Origin: Frigoriglobus tundricola
Lineage (GTDB): Bacteria; Planctomycetota; Planctomycetia; Gemmatales; Gemmataceae
Direction of reading: 5' to 3'
DNA length: 64,000 nt
Assembly (NCBI RefSeq): GCF_013128195.2
Contig: NZ_CP053452.2
Coordinates: forward strand, 7,688,001-7,752,000
Made by a program: the position numbers and the translations under genes. The notes under the pieces are model-generated. The model saw only the letters and a program-made list of their open reading frames with translations, did no database searches and had not been told where the DNA came from. The first letter of the stretch is position 1, and every line of letters begins with the position of its first letter. Shown piece after piece: positions 47,487 through 56,200 of the stretch.

Positions 47487-48250
47487 CGCCCGACGTGGTG
47501 GTGGACATCGGCAACACGCGGATGAAATGGGGCCGGTGTGCGGACGGTTGCGTCGCAGACGTCGTGCGGCTGCCGCTCGATGACGCGGCCGTGTGGGAAG
47601 CGGAGCTGGCCCAGTTCCCGGCGCCCCGAACCGGCGCCCGCAGATGGGCTGTCGCGAGCGTCAACCCGCCCGCTCTGCACCGCTTCGTCGCATGGGCGCG
47701 GGACCACGGCGAAACGGCCGTGTTCGAGGACTACACGGCGTTGCCGATCCGCGTGAGCGTTGACGAACCGGCGAGAGTGGGGCTCGACCGGCTCTTCGGC
47801 GCCGTCGCCGCCCGGGCGCTCGTGCCTGCCGGTGCTCCCGCTGTCACTGTCGATGTCGGCACGGCGGTCACGGTGAACCTGATCGACGCGGCCGGCTCGT
47901 TCCAGGGCGGTGCGATCTTTCCCGGCCCGCGACTGATGGCGCGAGCCCTCAACGAATTTACTGCCAAGTTACCGCTGAGTGAGCCGCGTAACAATTACGC
48001 CGACTTTCGGGCGCCCGCTAAGAATACCGCTGATGCCATCCGTACCGGCATCCTGGCCGCCCTGTCCGGTGGTGTGGTTCAACTGCTCGGTGCGTTGGCG
48101 GACCAGTGCTCCGTGCCGCTGTGGGTGTTCGTAACCGGCGGCGGCGCGCACTTGCTTGACGGTTTAGATTTGTCCCGTGTCGCTGATCTGGTAATGGTTC
48201 CGTCCCTCACCCTCGAAGGCATCCGCATCGCGGCCGAGGCGCTGCCGTGA
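47483..48250 (+). CDS. coaX: Type III pantothenate kinase
   Basis: 255 residues from a GTG (reading MTPDVVVDIGNTRMKWGR) that overlaps the obg stop. ASKHA-fold motifs: DIGNTRMKW phosphate loop, VGLDRLFGAVAARA, VTVDVGTAVTVNLIDAAGSF, GAIFPGPRLMARAL and VFVTGGGAHLLDGL. First step of CoA synthesis, insensitive to CoA feedback and usually monovalent-cation dependent. Its TGA overlaps the GTG start of the mnmE-like gene. Confidence 0.95.
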   Translation: MTPDVVVDIGNTRMKWGRCADGCVADVVRLPLDDAAVWEAELAQFPAPRTGARRWAVASVNPPALHRFVAWARDHGETAVFEDYTALPIRVSVDEPARVGLDRLFGAVAARALVPAGAPAVTVDVGTAVTVNLIDAAGSFQGGAIFPGPRLMARALNEFTAKLPLSEPRNNYADFRAPAKNTADAIRTGILAALSGGVVQLLGALADQCSVPLWVFVTGGGAHLLDGLDLSRVADLVMVPSLTLEGIRIAAEALP

Positions 48251-49569
48251 GTGACACTGTGGTGTCACTGTTGACCCCGCCGGGCACGGGTGCGATTGCC
48301 ACGGTCGAGGTGCGCGGCGCGCGGGCGTGGGAACTCGCCCGGCAACTCTTTACGCCCGCTGGTAACCCGCTTCCGGCGATTCCGGAAGTGAACCGCTTTT
48401 GGTTCGGCACGCTCGGCAGCGACGAAGTCATTCTTGCCGTCCTGGCAGCCGACGCGGTCGAAATTCACTGCCACGGTGGGCGCCGGGTCGTACAGTGGGT
48501 GATCGATCAATTTCTCGTTGCCGGAGGGGTCGAAACCTCGGCGAGCGGGGGGCGTAAGCCCCCCGAGTCATCGATCACCTCTGCACCAATACCGGCACCG
48601 GCACCCACGCTGATGGCGACATCGACGGTACGGGAAGGTATTGCGTCACTCGGGGGGCTTACGCCCCCCGCTCGCCTGCCGTCAACGCCGTCAACTCTGC
48701 CCACGTCGAGTAGACTCGGGGGGCTTACGCCCCCCGCTCGCCTGCTGCAACACGCCCCCACGCTCAGGACCGCGTCGATCCTGCTCGATCAACTCAACGG
48801 CGCGTTCGCAAACGAGGTGCGGCGCATCCTCGCACTGCTCGGCGCCGACCCGGTAGAGGCGCTCGACCCGCTGTATCGGCTAGCGGAACTCGGTAACACT
48901 GTAGGGCGGCACCTCGTCGAGCCGTGGAAGGTGGTCGTTGCCGGCCCGCCGAACGTTGGGAAGAGTTCTCTTATCAACGCGCTCGCGGGGTTCCAGCGCG
49001 CGGTCGTTTCGGACGTGGCGGGAACCACGCGCGACGCCGTCAGCGTGCAAACCGCGTTCGACGGATGGCCGGTTGAACTGATCGATACGGCAGGGATTCG
49101 AGACGCTCAGGGGTTGGAAGCGGAGGGCATCGACCACGCGAAACGAGCACTCGCGCACGCCGATCTCGTTGTTTGGGTGATGGACGCCAGTTCTCCGACA
49201 CAAGTATGGCCGGATGAGGACACGGTTGCCGCCGTGAGAGTAACGAAGACGCGGTGGGTGCTGGTGATGAACAAATGTGATCAATCGGTGGGATGGGCAC
49301 CGAACGATCCGCCGGGCGGAATTCATCTCTCGGCCACGACAGGAGCGAACCTGCAACAACTCACTGACTCGATCGTGTGCCGGCTCGTTCCCGATCCTCC
49401 GTCTCCTGGCAGCCCAATTCCCTTCACCCCGCACCTGATCGAGCGAGTCGGTTCCGCACACGCCGCGCTCGTAGCGAGTCGCCCCGACGAAGCCGCCTAC
49501 ATGCTGCGTGAAGCGCTCGCCGAGTCCGAGCAACATCACTTCGCGTCGCCGCTCGGCTTGTCCTCGTGA
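48247..49569 (+). CDS. mnmE: MnmE/TrmE-like GTPase, degenerate, with repeat insertion
   Basis: 440 residues. The start of the tetrahydrofolate-binding domain is recognisable (TPPGTGAIATVEVRGARAWE, AVEIHCHGGRRVV) but shortened. About 75 residues near position 95-170 are encoded largely by three palindromic repeats (SGGRKPPES, then LGGLTPPARL twice). The helical domain and G domain are intact: AGPPNVGKSSLINALAGFQR, VAGTTRDA, IDTAGIRD, VMNKCD. The C-terminal FCIGK, which holds the cysteine needed for tRNA wobble-uridine modification, is absent; the protein ends HHFASPLGLSS. It may be a GTPase that lost modification activity, or a planctomycete paralogue. The 3' end overlaps the convergent reverse transcriptase gene by 34 bp. 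Confidence 0.85.
   Translation: MSDTVVSLLTPPGTGAIATVEVRGARAWELARQLFTPAGNPLPAIPEVNRFWFGTLGSDEVILAVLAADAVEIHCHGGRRVVQWVIDQFLVAGGVETSASGGRKPPESSITSAPIPAPAPTLMATSTVREGIASLGGLTPPARLPSTPSTLPTSSRLGGLTPPARLLQHAPTLRTASILLDQLNGAFANEVRRILALLGADPVEALDPLYRLAELGNTVGRHLVEPWKVVVAGPPNVGKSSLINALAGFQRAVVSDVAGTTRDAVSVQTAFDGWPVELIDTAGIRDAQGLEAEGIDHAKRALAHADLVVWVMDASSPTQVWPDEDTVAAVRVTKTRWVLVMNKCDQSVGWAPNDPPGGIHLSATTGANLQQLTDSIVCRLVPDPPSPGSPIPFTPHLIERVGSAHAALVASRPDEAAYMLREALAESEQHHFASPLGLSS
48541..48568. repeat. REP-like palindrome copy 1, inside mnmE
   Basis: GCGAGCGGGG, GGCGTAAGCC, CCCCGAGT: a near-perfect palindrome (GGGGGGC-GTAA-GCCCCCC core) in inverted orientation relative to the next two copies. Translated in the mnmE frame as SGGRKPPES. 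Confidence 0.9.
48648..48675. repeat. REP-like palindrome copy 2, inside mnmE
   Basis: ACTCGGGGGG, CTTACGCCCC, CCGCTCGC: exact reverse complement of the copy at 48541, read in frame as LGGLTPPARL together with the adjoining CTG. Confidence 0.9.
48714..48741. repeat. REP-like palindrome copy 3, inside mnmE
   Basis: Identical to the copy at 48648 and also followed by CTG, giving a second LGGLTPPARL in the protein. Spacing from copy 2 is 66 bases, a multiple of three. Confidence 0.9.
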
Positions 49570-50858
49570 CCGTGTAAGTCGGCGAGCATCTTGCGGCCCA
49601 ACTCCTGGTTGCTCATATGGACGAAGGCCGCGTAGCCGATGAGACGGGCGAGCGATTCGCCGTCCTTCAGCGGCTTGCCGGTCTTCAGCTTGTGAATCGC
49701 GGAGCGGAGCTGGCGCCGGAGCTTGCGTGGCGTGCGCGGGGCGCCGTCGCCGTTAACCACGAGCCCGGTCACGCTCTGCCGGCCGCCGGTGCGGTGAAAC
49801 CGCGTCTTCTCCTCCTTGATCTCGAAGCCCTCGCCTGCAACGATGCGAGTCACGCACCCCATCATCGCGCCGAGCTTCGGTGGCCCCTTGTGGTCCATCG
49901 GCAGGCTGAAGGTGAGGTCGTCGGCGTAGCGGGTGTAGCGCCAGCCGTACCGCTTGGCCAGTCCCGCGAGCCGCCGATCGAGGCGCAGACACAGCGCGTT
50001 GGTCAGGGCCGGGCTGGTCGGCGCGCCTTGCGGCAAACAGCGCGGACCGAGCGAGACGTAGTACGTTTTGCCCTCGACCGTGACGACCTCGCGCGGCGCC
50101 TCGGTGCAGACGAGCGCGAGAATGGTGCTGATACCGTCGCGGTAGCCGGCGCGGCGGAACACCCCCTTCACGCGTTTCCAGGTCACGGTCGGGAAGAAGT
50201 CTTTGATGTCCATTTTCAGCAGGACTTTTGGGTTCTCGTGAACCTGGGCGTTGCTGAGAATGGACCGCCCCACGAGGAACCCTTGCGCGGCCCCGTGAAC
50301 CGGCAGGCGCTCGACGATGTGCTGCAAGATCCACCGCTGCGCCGCCTTGAGCCGCTTCTTCGGCGCCCAGATCGGCCGCTCGGTGCCGTCGCGCTTCGGG
50401 ATGGTGAACCGGACGTAGTGCAGGCTCGTGGCCGCGTCGCGGTGGTAGGCCATGCCCTTGAGCTGCGGGACCGTCACGCCGAGCGCCTCAGCGAGTTGCT
50501 CCGGCTTGTCGAGCGCGGGCAGTTCGTTTTCGGCCGCGCGCTCCTCGCTGTTGGGCGTGTCCCACTTGTCCTCTTTCGGCTCGTCGGTCCAGAACACCCC
50601 CTCGCCGAGGTGAACGATGTGGTTCGCCTTGTACGCGCCCCACGTCTCGCGCCGCAGTTTCCGGCGCTCCTCGGCCTCCTGCTTGAGCGCCTTCTTGTAG
50701 GCGTCCTTCTCGCGGTCGGACATCGCGTCCGCGTCGCGGCGCGGGACGAGGAACCCGCGCTCGCGGAGCTGGGCGTCGATGTAGGCCGTCATGCCCCCGG
50801 CCTGGACGATCAGGCGCCAGAGGGTGGCCGTGTCGGTCGGGGTCGTCGTGGTGCTCAT
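49536..50858 (-). CDS. Retron-type reverse transcriptase (Mx162-like)
   Basis: 440 residues from MSTTTTPTDTATLWRLIVQA at 50858. An N-terminal extension of about 150 residues (ERRKLRRETWGAYKANHIVH, LGEGVFWTD) resembles that of myxobacterial retron RTs. RT blocks: FTIPKRDGTERPIWAPKKRL, GFLVGRSILSNAQVH with the retron NAxxH motif (about 203-207), LLKMDIKDFFPTV with catalytic Asp, LPQGAPTSPALTNALCLRLD, YADDLTF (311-314) and VTGLVVN (363-369), the retron VTG motif. Retron RTs make a DNA-RNA hybrid (msDNA) and usually act in phage defence with an effector. A 109-bp hairpin lies directly upstream in the position of msr-msd. The 3' end overlaps mnmE. Family certain; effector and ncRNA not established. 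Confidence 0.93.
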   Translation of the reverse strand: MSTTTTPTDTATLWRLIVQAGGMTAYIDAQLRERGFLVPRRDADAMSDREKDAYKKALKQEAEERRKLRRETWGAYKANHIVHLGEGVFWTDEPKEDKWDTPNSEERAAENELPALDKPEQLAEALGVTVPQLKGMAYHRDAATSLHYVRFTIPKRDGTERPIWAPKKRLKAAQRWILQHIVERLPVHGAAQGFLVGRSILSNAQVHENPKVLLKMDIKDFFPTVTWKRVKGVFRRAGYRDGISTILALVCTEAPREVVTVEGKTYYVSLGPRCLPQGAPTSPALTNALCLRLDRRLAGLAKRYGWRYTRYADDLTFSLPMDHKGPPKLGAMMGCVTRIVAGEGFEIKEEKTRFHRTGGRQSVTGLVVNGDGAPRTPRKLRRQLRSAIHKLKTGKPLKDGESLARLIGYAAFVHMSNQELGRKMLADLHGHEDKPSGDAK

Positions 50859-50868
50859 GGGGAGGACA

Positions 50869-50977
50869 ATCTCACCACAAAGACACGAAGATCGCACAAA
50901 GAAACACAAAATTTCTTTGATGACATCTCGTCTTCTTTGTGGCCCTTTGTGAGACCTTTGTGCCTTTGTGGTGAAAT
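50869..50977 (-). repeat. Long inverted repeat upstream of the retron RT (possible msr-msd or dispersed repeat)
   Basis: The RNA-strand 5' arm ATTTCACCACAAAGGCACAA, then AGGTCTCACAAAGGGCCACA, pairs with the 3' arm TGTGTTTCTTTGTGCGATCT then TCGTGTCTTTGTGGTGAGAT. Arms are about 42 bases; many of the mismatches are G-U compatible. The loop is about 25 bases. It fills the 128-bp gap between the SWIM-WGR stop and the RT start. The CACCACAAAGNCACAAAG design also occurs as a dispersed intergenic palindrome in diverse bacteria, so a retron ncRNA is only one reading. No convincing msr stem-loops or branch-G context were identified. Confidence 0.6.
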
Positions 50978-50986
50978 CCGCCGGCT

Positions 50987-52852
50987 TTATTCCGCAACGG
51001 CGTCCAAGTAGCCCTTCGCGTCGAGGTCCGCGAGCTTGGCGAAGTACGCCTGGCGCGCGTCGGCCTCACTGTTGAACCGCATCGTCTGGAGCCGCATGGT
51101 CTGGCCGCTCCGCCCCCAGCGGTACTTGATCCGGTCGCGCTCGAGCGAGATCTGGACGACGTTCTCCACCTCGCCGTCACGCTTGGCGAACGCTCGCGTT
51201 TCGAACTTCACCGCGTCGTCGCCCTTCGCCTTCTTCGCTTCCTTCTCGGCGAAGGCCAGCCGGAGCGCGATCAGGTGGACGCAGGGACCGCCCTTGATGC
51301 CCTGTTTGCGGAACGTCGCGCAGGTGCAGGTCACCTTGCGCACCTGCCCCTCGTCCGCGAGGACCATTTGCGGGCGGTAGTCGCGCTTGTCCTCGGTGAC
51401 CGTTACCGTGCCCGTGAGTTCCAGCCCGATGCCCGCGATGCGGTTCTCACCGGTGATCCGCACCGCGCCGCGGCGCGTCAGCAGGTCGTGCGCCACCTTC
51501 TCGCGCGCGTTGCGGAACTGGAGCCGGGCGAGGTCGAGCGGCTTGTCCGTGAGTGGCCGCGCGCGGTACACGCCGTCGGCGATGTCGTACATCAGCTCGC
51601 CGTTCTGGCAGCCGAGCTGCACCGCCTCGACGAGTGCCGACCCCTTCACTTCGGTCTGGGCGGCGAGTTCCTTCGCGTCCGCCTTCCCGTGCTTCGCCAG
51701 GTACGCGACCACCTTCCGCGTCGGCTCGCCGTCTTGCGTCTTCCGCGGCAGGAGCAGGTTGAAGCCGAGCGCGCTCGACCAGTTCGCGGACGTGAAGCCG
51801 GTCATGCCGAGGGTGAGCGTGATGTCGCCGCAGCGGAAGACCCAGAAGCTCGGCAGCCCGCTGCCGAGCAGGTACACGTCCACCGATTGCACGAACGGCA
51901 GCAGGCGCTTCACGGTCATAAGGCGGCGGCGGCCCCACACGCGGACGAGCCGGGCGGCCCGACCGCGGAACACGTCCCCCGTTGTGGTGAACACCGTTTC
52001 CCAGGGCTCCGCGACGATCCGCGGCTGTTGCGCCGGCACCAGCTCGAAGCGCAGGCCGCGCTTCTTGCCCTTGCGGTCGCCGTTCATGCGCAGGTGGCGC
52101 AGGACGTTGTACAGGTCCATCGGCGCGAGCTGCACGTGGTCGAACGGCAGCGTCGCGGCGGACTGCACCTGGAGGAACCCGCGGAGCCACGAGTCCGGCA
52201 CCTGGATCTTCTTTTCGAGCACGGCGCCGCGCGCTTCGGGGGCCGGCTTCGCGCCGTCGTGACCGAGCGCCAGGACCGTTTGCCGGTACCCGCGGATCTG
52301 TTGCACGCTCGCATACAGGGCGTCGCTGAAGTCGATGTTGGTGGTGCCGGTTGCGGCGGGGCCGAGGTCGGTGAACGCGTCGCGCTTGAACGCGAGGCAC
52401 GCGTAGGTGCTCTCGTCCTTGCCGAACACCTCGAACGTCAGTTGGTCCGGGTGGACCGATACGACCGGGTCGAGGATCGTGAGCGCGTTCGGGTCGTTGC
52501 GGAGCATCCAGGCGAAGTACGCCTGTTGCGCGTGCCACACCCCGAGCGGGGCGGCGTCGCGCTTCAGCCGCAGGTACGCGATGTACTGGGTGCGGTCCTT
52601 CGGCGCGTACCGGTAGTCGCTGCCGATGACGCCGTAGAGGGCCGAGAGCGCTTCGCGGAACCGGAGCGGGTTCTTGACGGTGGCCTCGAACCGCACCGGC
52701 GACCGGTCGAGGTTGCCGTACAGCTCCACCGTCGCGGCGTTGCCGACGGTGAGCACGCGACTCGCGCCCGCGTAAGCCAGGTGCGCCCCGCTCGACGGCG
52801 TCGGCGGTGGGGCCTCGCTGTCTACTTCAACGATCGGTTCGGTCGTTGCCAT
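50987..52852 (-). CDS. SWIM zinc-finger and WGR domain protein
   Basis: 621 residues. The N-terminal 470 residues form a region I do not recognise (AYAGASRVLTVGNAATVELY, FWVFRCGDITLTLGMTGFTS). A possible winged-helix segment follows (VAYLAKHGKADAKELAAQTE). The SWIM motif reads VTCTCATFRKQGIKGGPCVH, a CxC...CxH zinc site. The C-terminus is WGR-like (QISLERDRIKYRWGRSGQTM, FNSEADARQAYFAKLADLDA). SWIM binds DNA or protein; WGR binds nucleic acid, for example in PARPs. It starts 4 bp after the small membrane gene and is the last gene of the tight operon; the RT follows after the hairpin. Likely nucleic-acid-associated; activity unknown. Confidence 0.83.
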   Translation of the reverse strand: MATTEPIVEVDSEAPPPTPSSGAHLAYAGASRVLTVGNAATVELYGNLDRSPVRFEATVKNPLRFREALSALYGVIGSDYRYAPKDRTQYIAYLRLKRDAAPLGVWHAQQAYFAWMLRNDPNALTILDPVVSVHPDQLTFEVFGKDESTYACLAFKRDAFTDLGPAATGTTNIDFSDALYASVQQIRGYRQTVLALGHDGAKPAPEARGAVLEKKIQVPDSWLRGFLQVQSAATLPFDHVQLAPMDLYNVLRHLRMNGDRKGKKRGLRFELVPAQQPRIVAEPWETVFTTTGDVFRGRAARLVRVWGRRRLMTVKRLLPFVQSVDVYLLGSGLPSFWVFRCGDITLTLGMTGFTSANWSSALGFNLLLPRKTQDGEPTRKVVAYLAKHGKADAKELAAQTEVKGSALVEAVQLGCQNGELMYDIADGVYRARPLTDKPLDLARLQFRNAREKVAHDLLTRRGAVRITGENRIAGIGLELTGTVTVTEDKRDYRPQMVLADEGQVRKVTCTCATFRKQGIKGGPCVHLIALRLAFAEKEAKKAKGDDAVKFETRAFAKRDGEVENVVQISLERDRIKYRWGRSGQTMRLQTMRFNSEADARQAYFAKLADLDAKGYLDAVAE

Positions 52853-52856
52853 CGGA

Positions 52857-53204
52857 TCACCTGCCCGCTTCGTTCTGTTGGTTCGTCTCGCCCGGTGGTG
52901 GTTCGCCCTTCGCCACCGCTTCCGGCCCGTACCGAAACAGCAACACCAATCCCCGCGGTCCGCGCCGGGCGAGCGCCCACGCGCTCAACGCGCCCGCGAC
53001 CGACAACACGATCGTCACGAACAGAGCAAAAACGCTCAGCAGCCCGAGAATGGCGCCTACCGGCACACCCAAGAACGCGCCAAGGACTCCGTAGTGCGCG
53101 TACCCCCAAACCGGTCCGATGATGGCACCCACGATCATCGCCAGGTGCGACAGGCAGTCGGTGAGTGAAAGTTGGCGGCCTTGCTGTGATGGTGCCGTGC
53201 TCAT
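52857..53204 (-). CDS. Small two-helix membrane protein
   Basis: 115 residues; ATG at 53204 overlaps the stop of the HEAT gene (ATGA). Two hydrophobic stretches, LAMIVGAIIGPVWGYAHYGV with GAFLGVPVGAILGLL, and SVFALFVTIVLSVAGALSAW, then a polar tail (GEPPPGETNQQNEAGR). No recognised family. Translational coupling to the giant HEAT protein and 4-bp spacing to the SWIM-WGR gene imply a shared role, perhaps a membrane anchor for the complex. Confidence 0.7.
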   Translation of the reverse strand: MSTAPSQQGRQLSLTDCLSHLAMIVGAIIGPVWGYAHYGVLGAFLGVPVGAILGLLSVFALFVTIVLSVAGALSAWALARRGPRGLVLLFRYGPEAVAKGEPPPGETNQQNEAGR

Positions 53205-56200
53205 TGCTCGTCACCCTGGACTGAGCCACCCGTCGCGCCCGCGGCCGGTTTGGCTTTCTTCGGCGCCTTCGGTAGCGTCGCGAGTGTGTTCACCGCGCCG
53301 CGCTGGCGGGCGCGCTTCGAACGCCGCAGCGCCCGCCACGCGGCTTTGCGCAGTTCCTTCTCGTCGTCCTTCGCGGTACCGATCTCCACCAGCACCGCTT
53401 CGGCTGGTTCGGCGGCCATGACCCCCAAACCCTCCACCGCACCGAACCGGGCGGCCTCCGGCGCCTTCCGGTCCCGGGCGACGGCGGCGAGCGTCAGCAC
53501 ATCTTTTTCTGCGACGAACAACGGCAGCGCGACCGGTTGAACGTGCGGGCTGGCCGCTGCACTTTTCACGTCCGCCGCTTTGACCGCACCGGCGGTGACC
53601 ACGCGGTTGAAACTCGGCCTATCGGAAAGCAGCTTTTCGGCCATTTTCGCGGCGCGCCTCGCGTCGAATCGCGCGAGCAGTTCGGCGGCCAACACGCGGA
53701 CATCAGCGTCAGGCCCGACCACGAGGACTTCGAGCGTGTCGAGCACCTCCGGTGCGACCGTGCCGAGCACGAGGCAGCGGACCGCTTCGAGCCGGATGCC
53801 GCGGGCGAACGGGTCGTCCGGGCGTGACTTCGCTACGTCGGCGAGCACCTTCGTCGGAACCCCCGCGCGCCCGGCGGTGAAGAGCAGGCTCTCGACCACT
53901 TCGCCCGCCTTCGCGAGCGCCGCCGCGGCGCCCGGCTTCACCCGGCGCTCCTGCCAGGTCGCCCACCATTTTGTCAGGGCACCGCCGACCGCGGTCTTCA
54001 CGCTCGCGTCGGGGTTCGGCACGCGCCCCAGGATGCGCGACGCGAGCCGCACGGTGCCCTCGTCGGCGTGGGCGAGCGACGCGACCGCTTCTTTCACCGG
54101 CAGGTCCGGTCGCGTGAGGAGCGCCGATTCCAACTGCTCCTGAACCGGCGGCGTGCAGTTGGGGAAGATCTCCATGATCCGTAGCGGGTCGCCCGATTTG
54201 ACGACCGGTTCGAGCGCGCCGCCGTCCTCGTTCACGTTCCCGGTGTAAGAGTGCGCCTGCGGGTTCTGGAGCAGGTTGTAGTTCGGTTCGAGCGACCCTT
54301 TGCCCCACAGCCGGCGGGCGCTCGCGTAGGCCGCCATGACCAGCTCGTAATCCGTCGAGGTGCGAATCGTTTTCACGAGGAGGGTGCGCGTGGTCGGGTC
54401 GTCGTTGTACCCGAGCTGCTCCGCGGCGGTGGCCCGGATGCGGTTGAGCATCCACCCGTAGCCCTTGGCGGTCACCCGCGCGCGGACGAGGTCCCACCCG
54501 CTCGGCGTGTCGAACCAACGGAGCCCGACGAGCGCCCGCTGGGCGGTGCCGGACAGCCCCTTGGCGTGCTTCTCGAGCAGGCGGAACACGGTGTCCGCTT
54601 GCGGCGACTTCTTCAGGTGGCCGATGGCTTCCGTTGCCGCTTCCTGCAACGGGCTGCCGTCCTCGCTGGCGAGCGCGAGGAGCTTATCGACCGACCGCGC
54701 GTCGCCGAGTTCGCCGAGCGCCTGGACGGCCCGGACGCGGTGACTGTGGTCCTCGAGGTACTCGATCCCCGAGAGGAGCACCTGCATCCCCTCGGCGCGC
54801 CCGCCGCGGGCCAGCCCCTCGGCCGCGAGGAACTGCGTCAGCGGGTTCTTGTGTTTCACTGCCTTCAGCAGCGGCTCGACCGGCGCCGCGCGCTTGCGGA
54901 ACCGCCACCCGTAAGCCTGTACGGCGGCGTCGCGGAGTTCGGCGTTGGGGCTGGTGCAGAGCGTGGCGAGGATCGTGTTCACCTCCTGGCCGAGCGACCA
55001 GCGGGCCGGGGCCAGGAGGGTGGACACGATGGCGTCGGTCTCGCCGATCGTGAACGCGCGGTCGATGAGCCGGGCGAGGATCGCGTCGTGCCGCGGGTGC
55101 TGGTCCTTCATCCACGTCTGGCGGTCCTGCGGGCGTTCGTCGTCCGGGTCACCGATGGACTGGTCGTGACCGCTGACGGTGAGCAGCGCCGCGTGGATCG
55201 GGTCTTGTAGGTTCTTCATGCGATCGAGCATGAGGAACAGCCGGTCCGCCGTGGCCGGGACGCGGAACCCCGCGCACGCCGCGAGGAGCGCGGCGGCCTG
55301 CGCGGTCCCGGCCGGGTCGTTCTCGATCCGGTCGAGGAACGCGTCCGCGGCCCGCCTGTCGCCGAGCCCGACGAGCGCGTTGATGATGGCGAACTGCCGC
55401 GCCGCGTCGTGCGCCTCGCCGAGGAACTTCGTGAGCGCGTCGTAAGCCGCACCGTCCTTCTTGCCGGCCAGCTCGAACGCGGCCTTCTCGCGCACCTTGC
55501 GGTACCGCGATTCCACCGCGGCGCGGAGCGCCAGCTGGGCGTCGGGACTGGTTTCGTACGCCGACGCGAGCCACTCCACCGCCTGAAGGCGCATCGGTTC
55601 GTACACGGCATCCAGGGCCTTCTTCGCCACGGGCACCTTGCCCTGCCGGTCACGGAGGAGCTTCGCCGCTTCAATGGCGAGGTCGTCGGACCGGGACAGC
55701 ATCACGCGCTCGAGGACCGCTTCGCCCTTTTTGGCGGAGGTGCCGTCCGTGAGCAGTTCGAGCCCCTTCACACCGAGATCGGTGTACCCCGCTTCGAGGG
55801 CTTCCGCGCCGAGCTGGGCTTTGTCCATTCCGAGGGCGTGCAGGTGCTCGAACGCTTGCGTGCGGACGGGCTGGTTCGGGTCGCCCATCGCCTGCGCCAG
55901 CACCGGTTGCGCGGACCGGCTGTACACGGCGTCCTTCGAAGCAATGGCGAAGATGCGCGCCAGGGCCGTTTGCCGCACCCGGGCGATCGGCTGCCCGCCC
56001 CCGCTGGCGCCCTGTTCGCGGACCAGGCCGACGTAGCCGCCGAACGCGAGTTCGCGGAGCTGCTCCGCCGAGAGCTTCGACGCGACCGGCACGCCGGCCC
56101 GTTTCGCCGCGTCGGCCGCGGCCCGGATGTCGTGCGCGAACCGCGCCGCGTGGACGCCCCACTCCGCGTTCCACTCGGCCTGTTCCTTGTTGTCGAAGAA

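Noticed and set aside
48541-48741. CRISPR-like array
   Set aside because: Only three copies, in mixed orientation, unequal spacing and inside a coding frame; these are REP-like palindromes.
50869-50977. Definite assignment of the hairpin as retron msr-msd
   Set aside because: Position and pairing fit, but the sequence class also occurs as a dispersed palindrome, and no msr stem-loops or branch-site context were convincing; reported only as a candidate.
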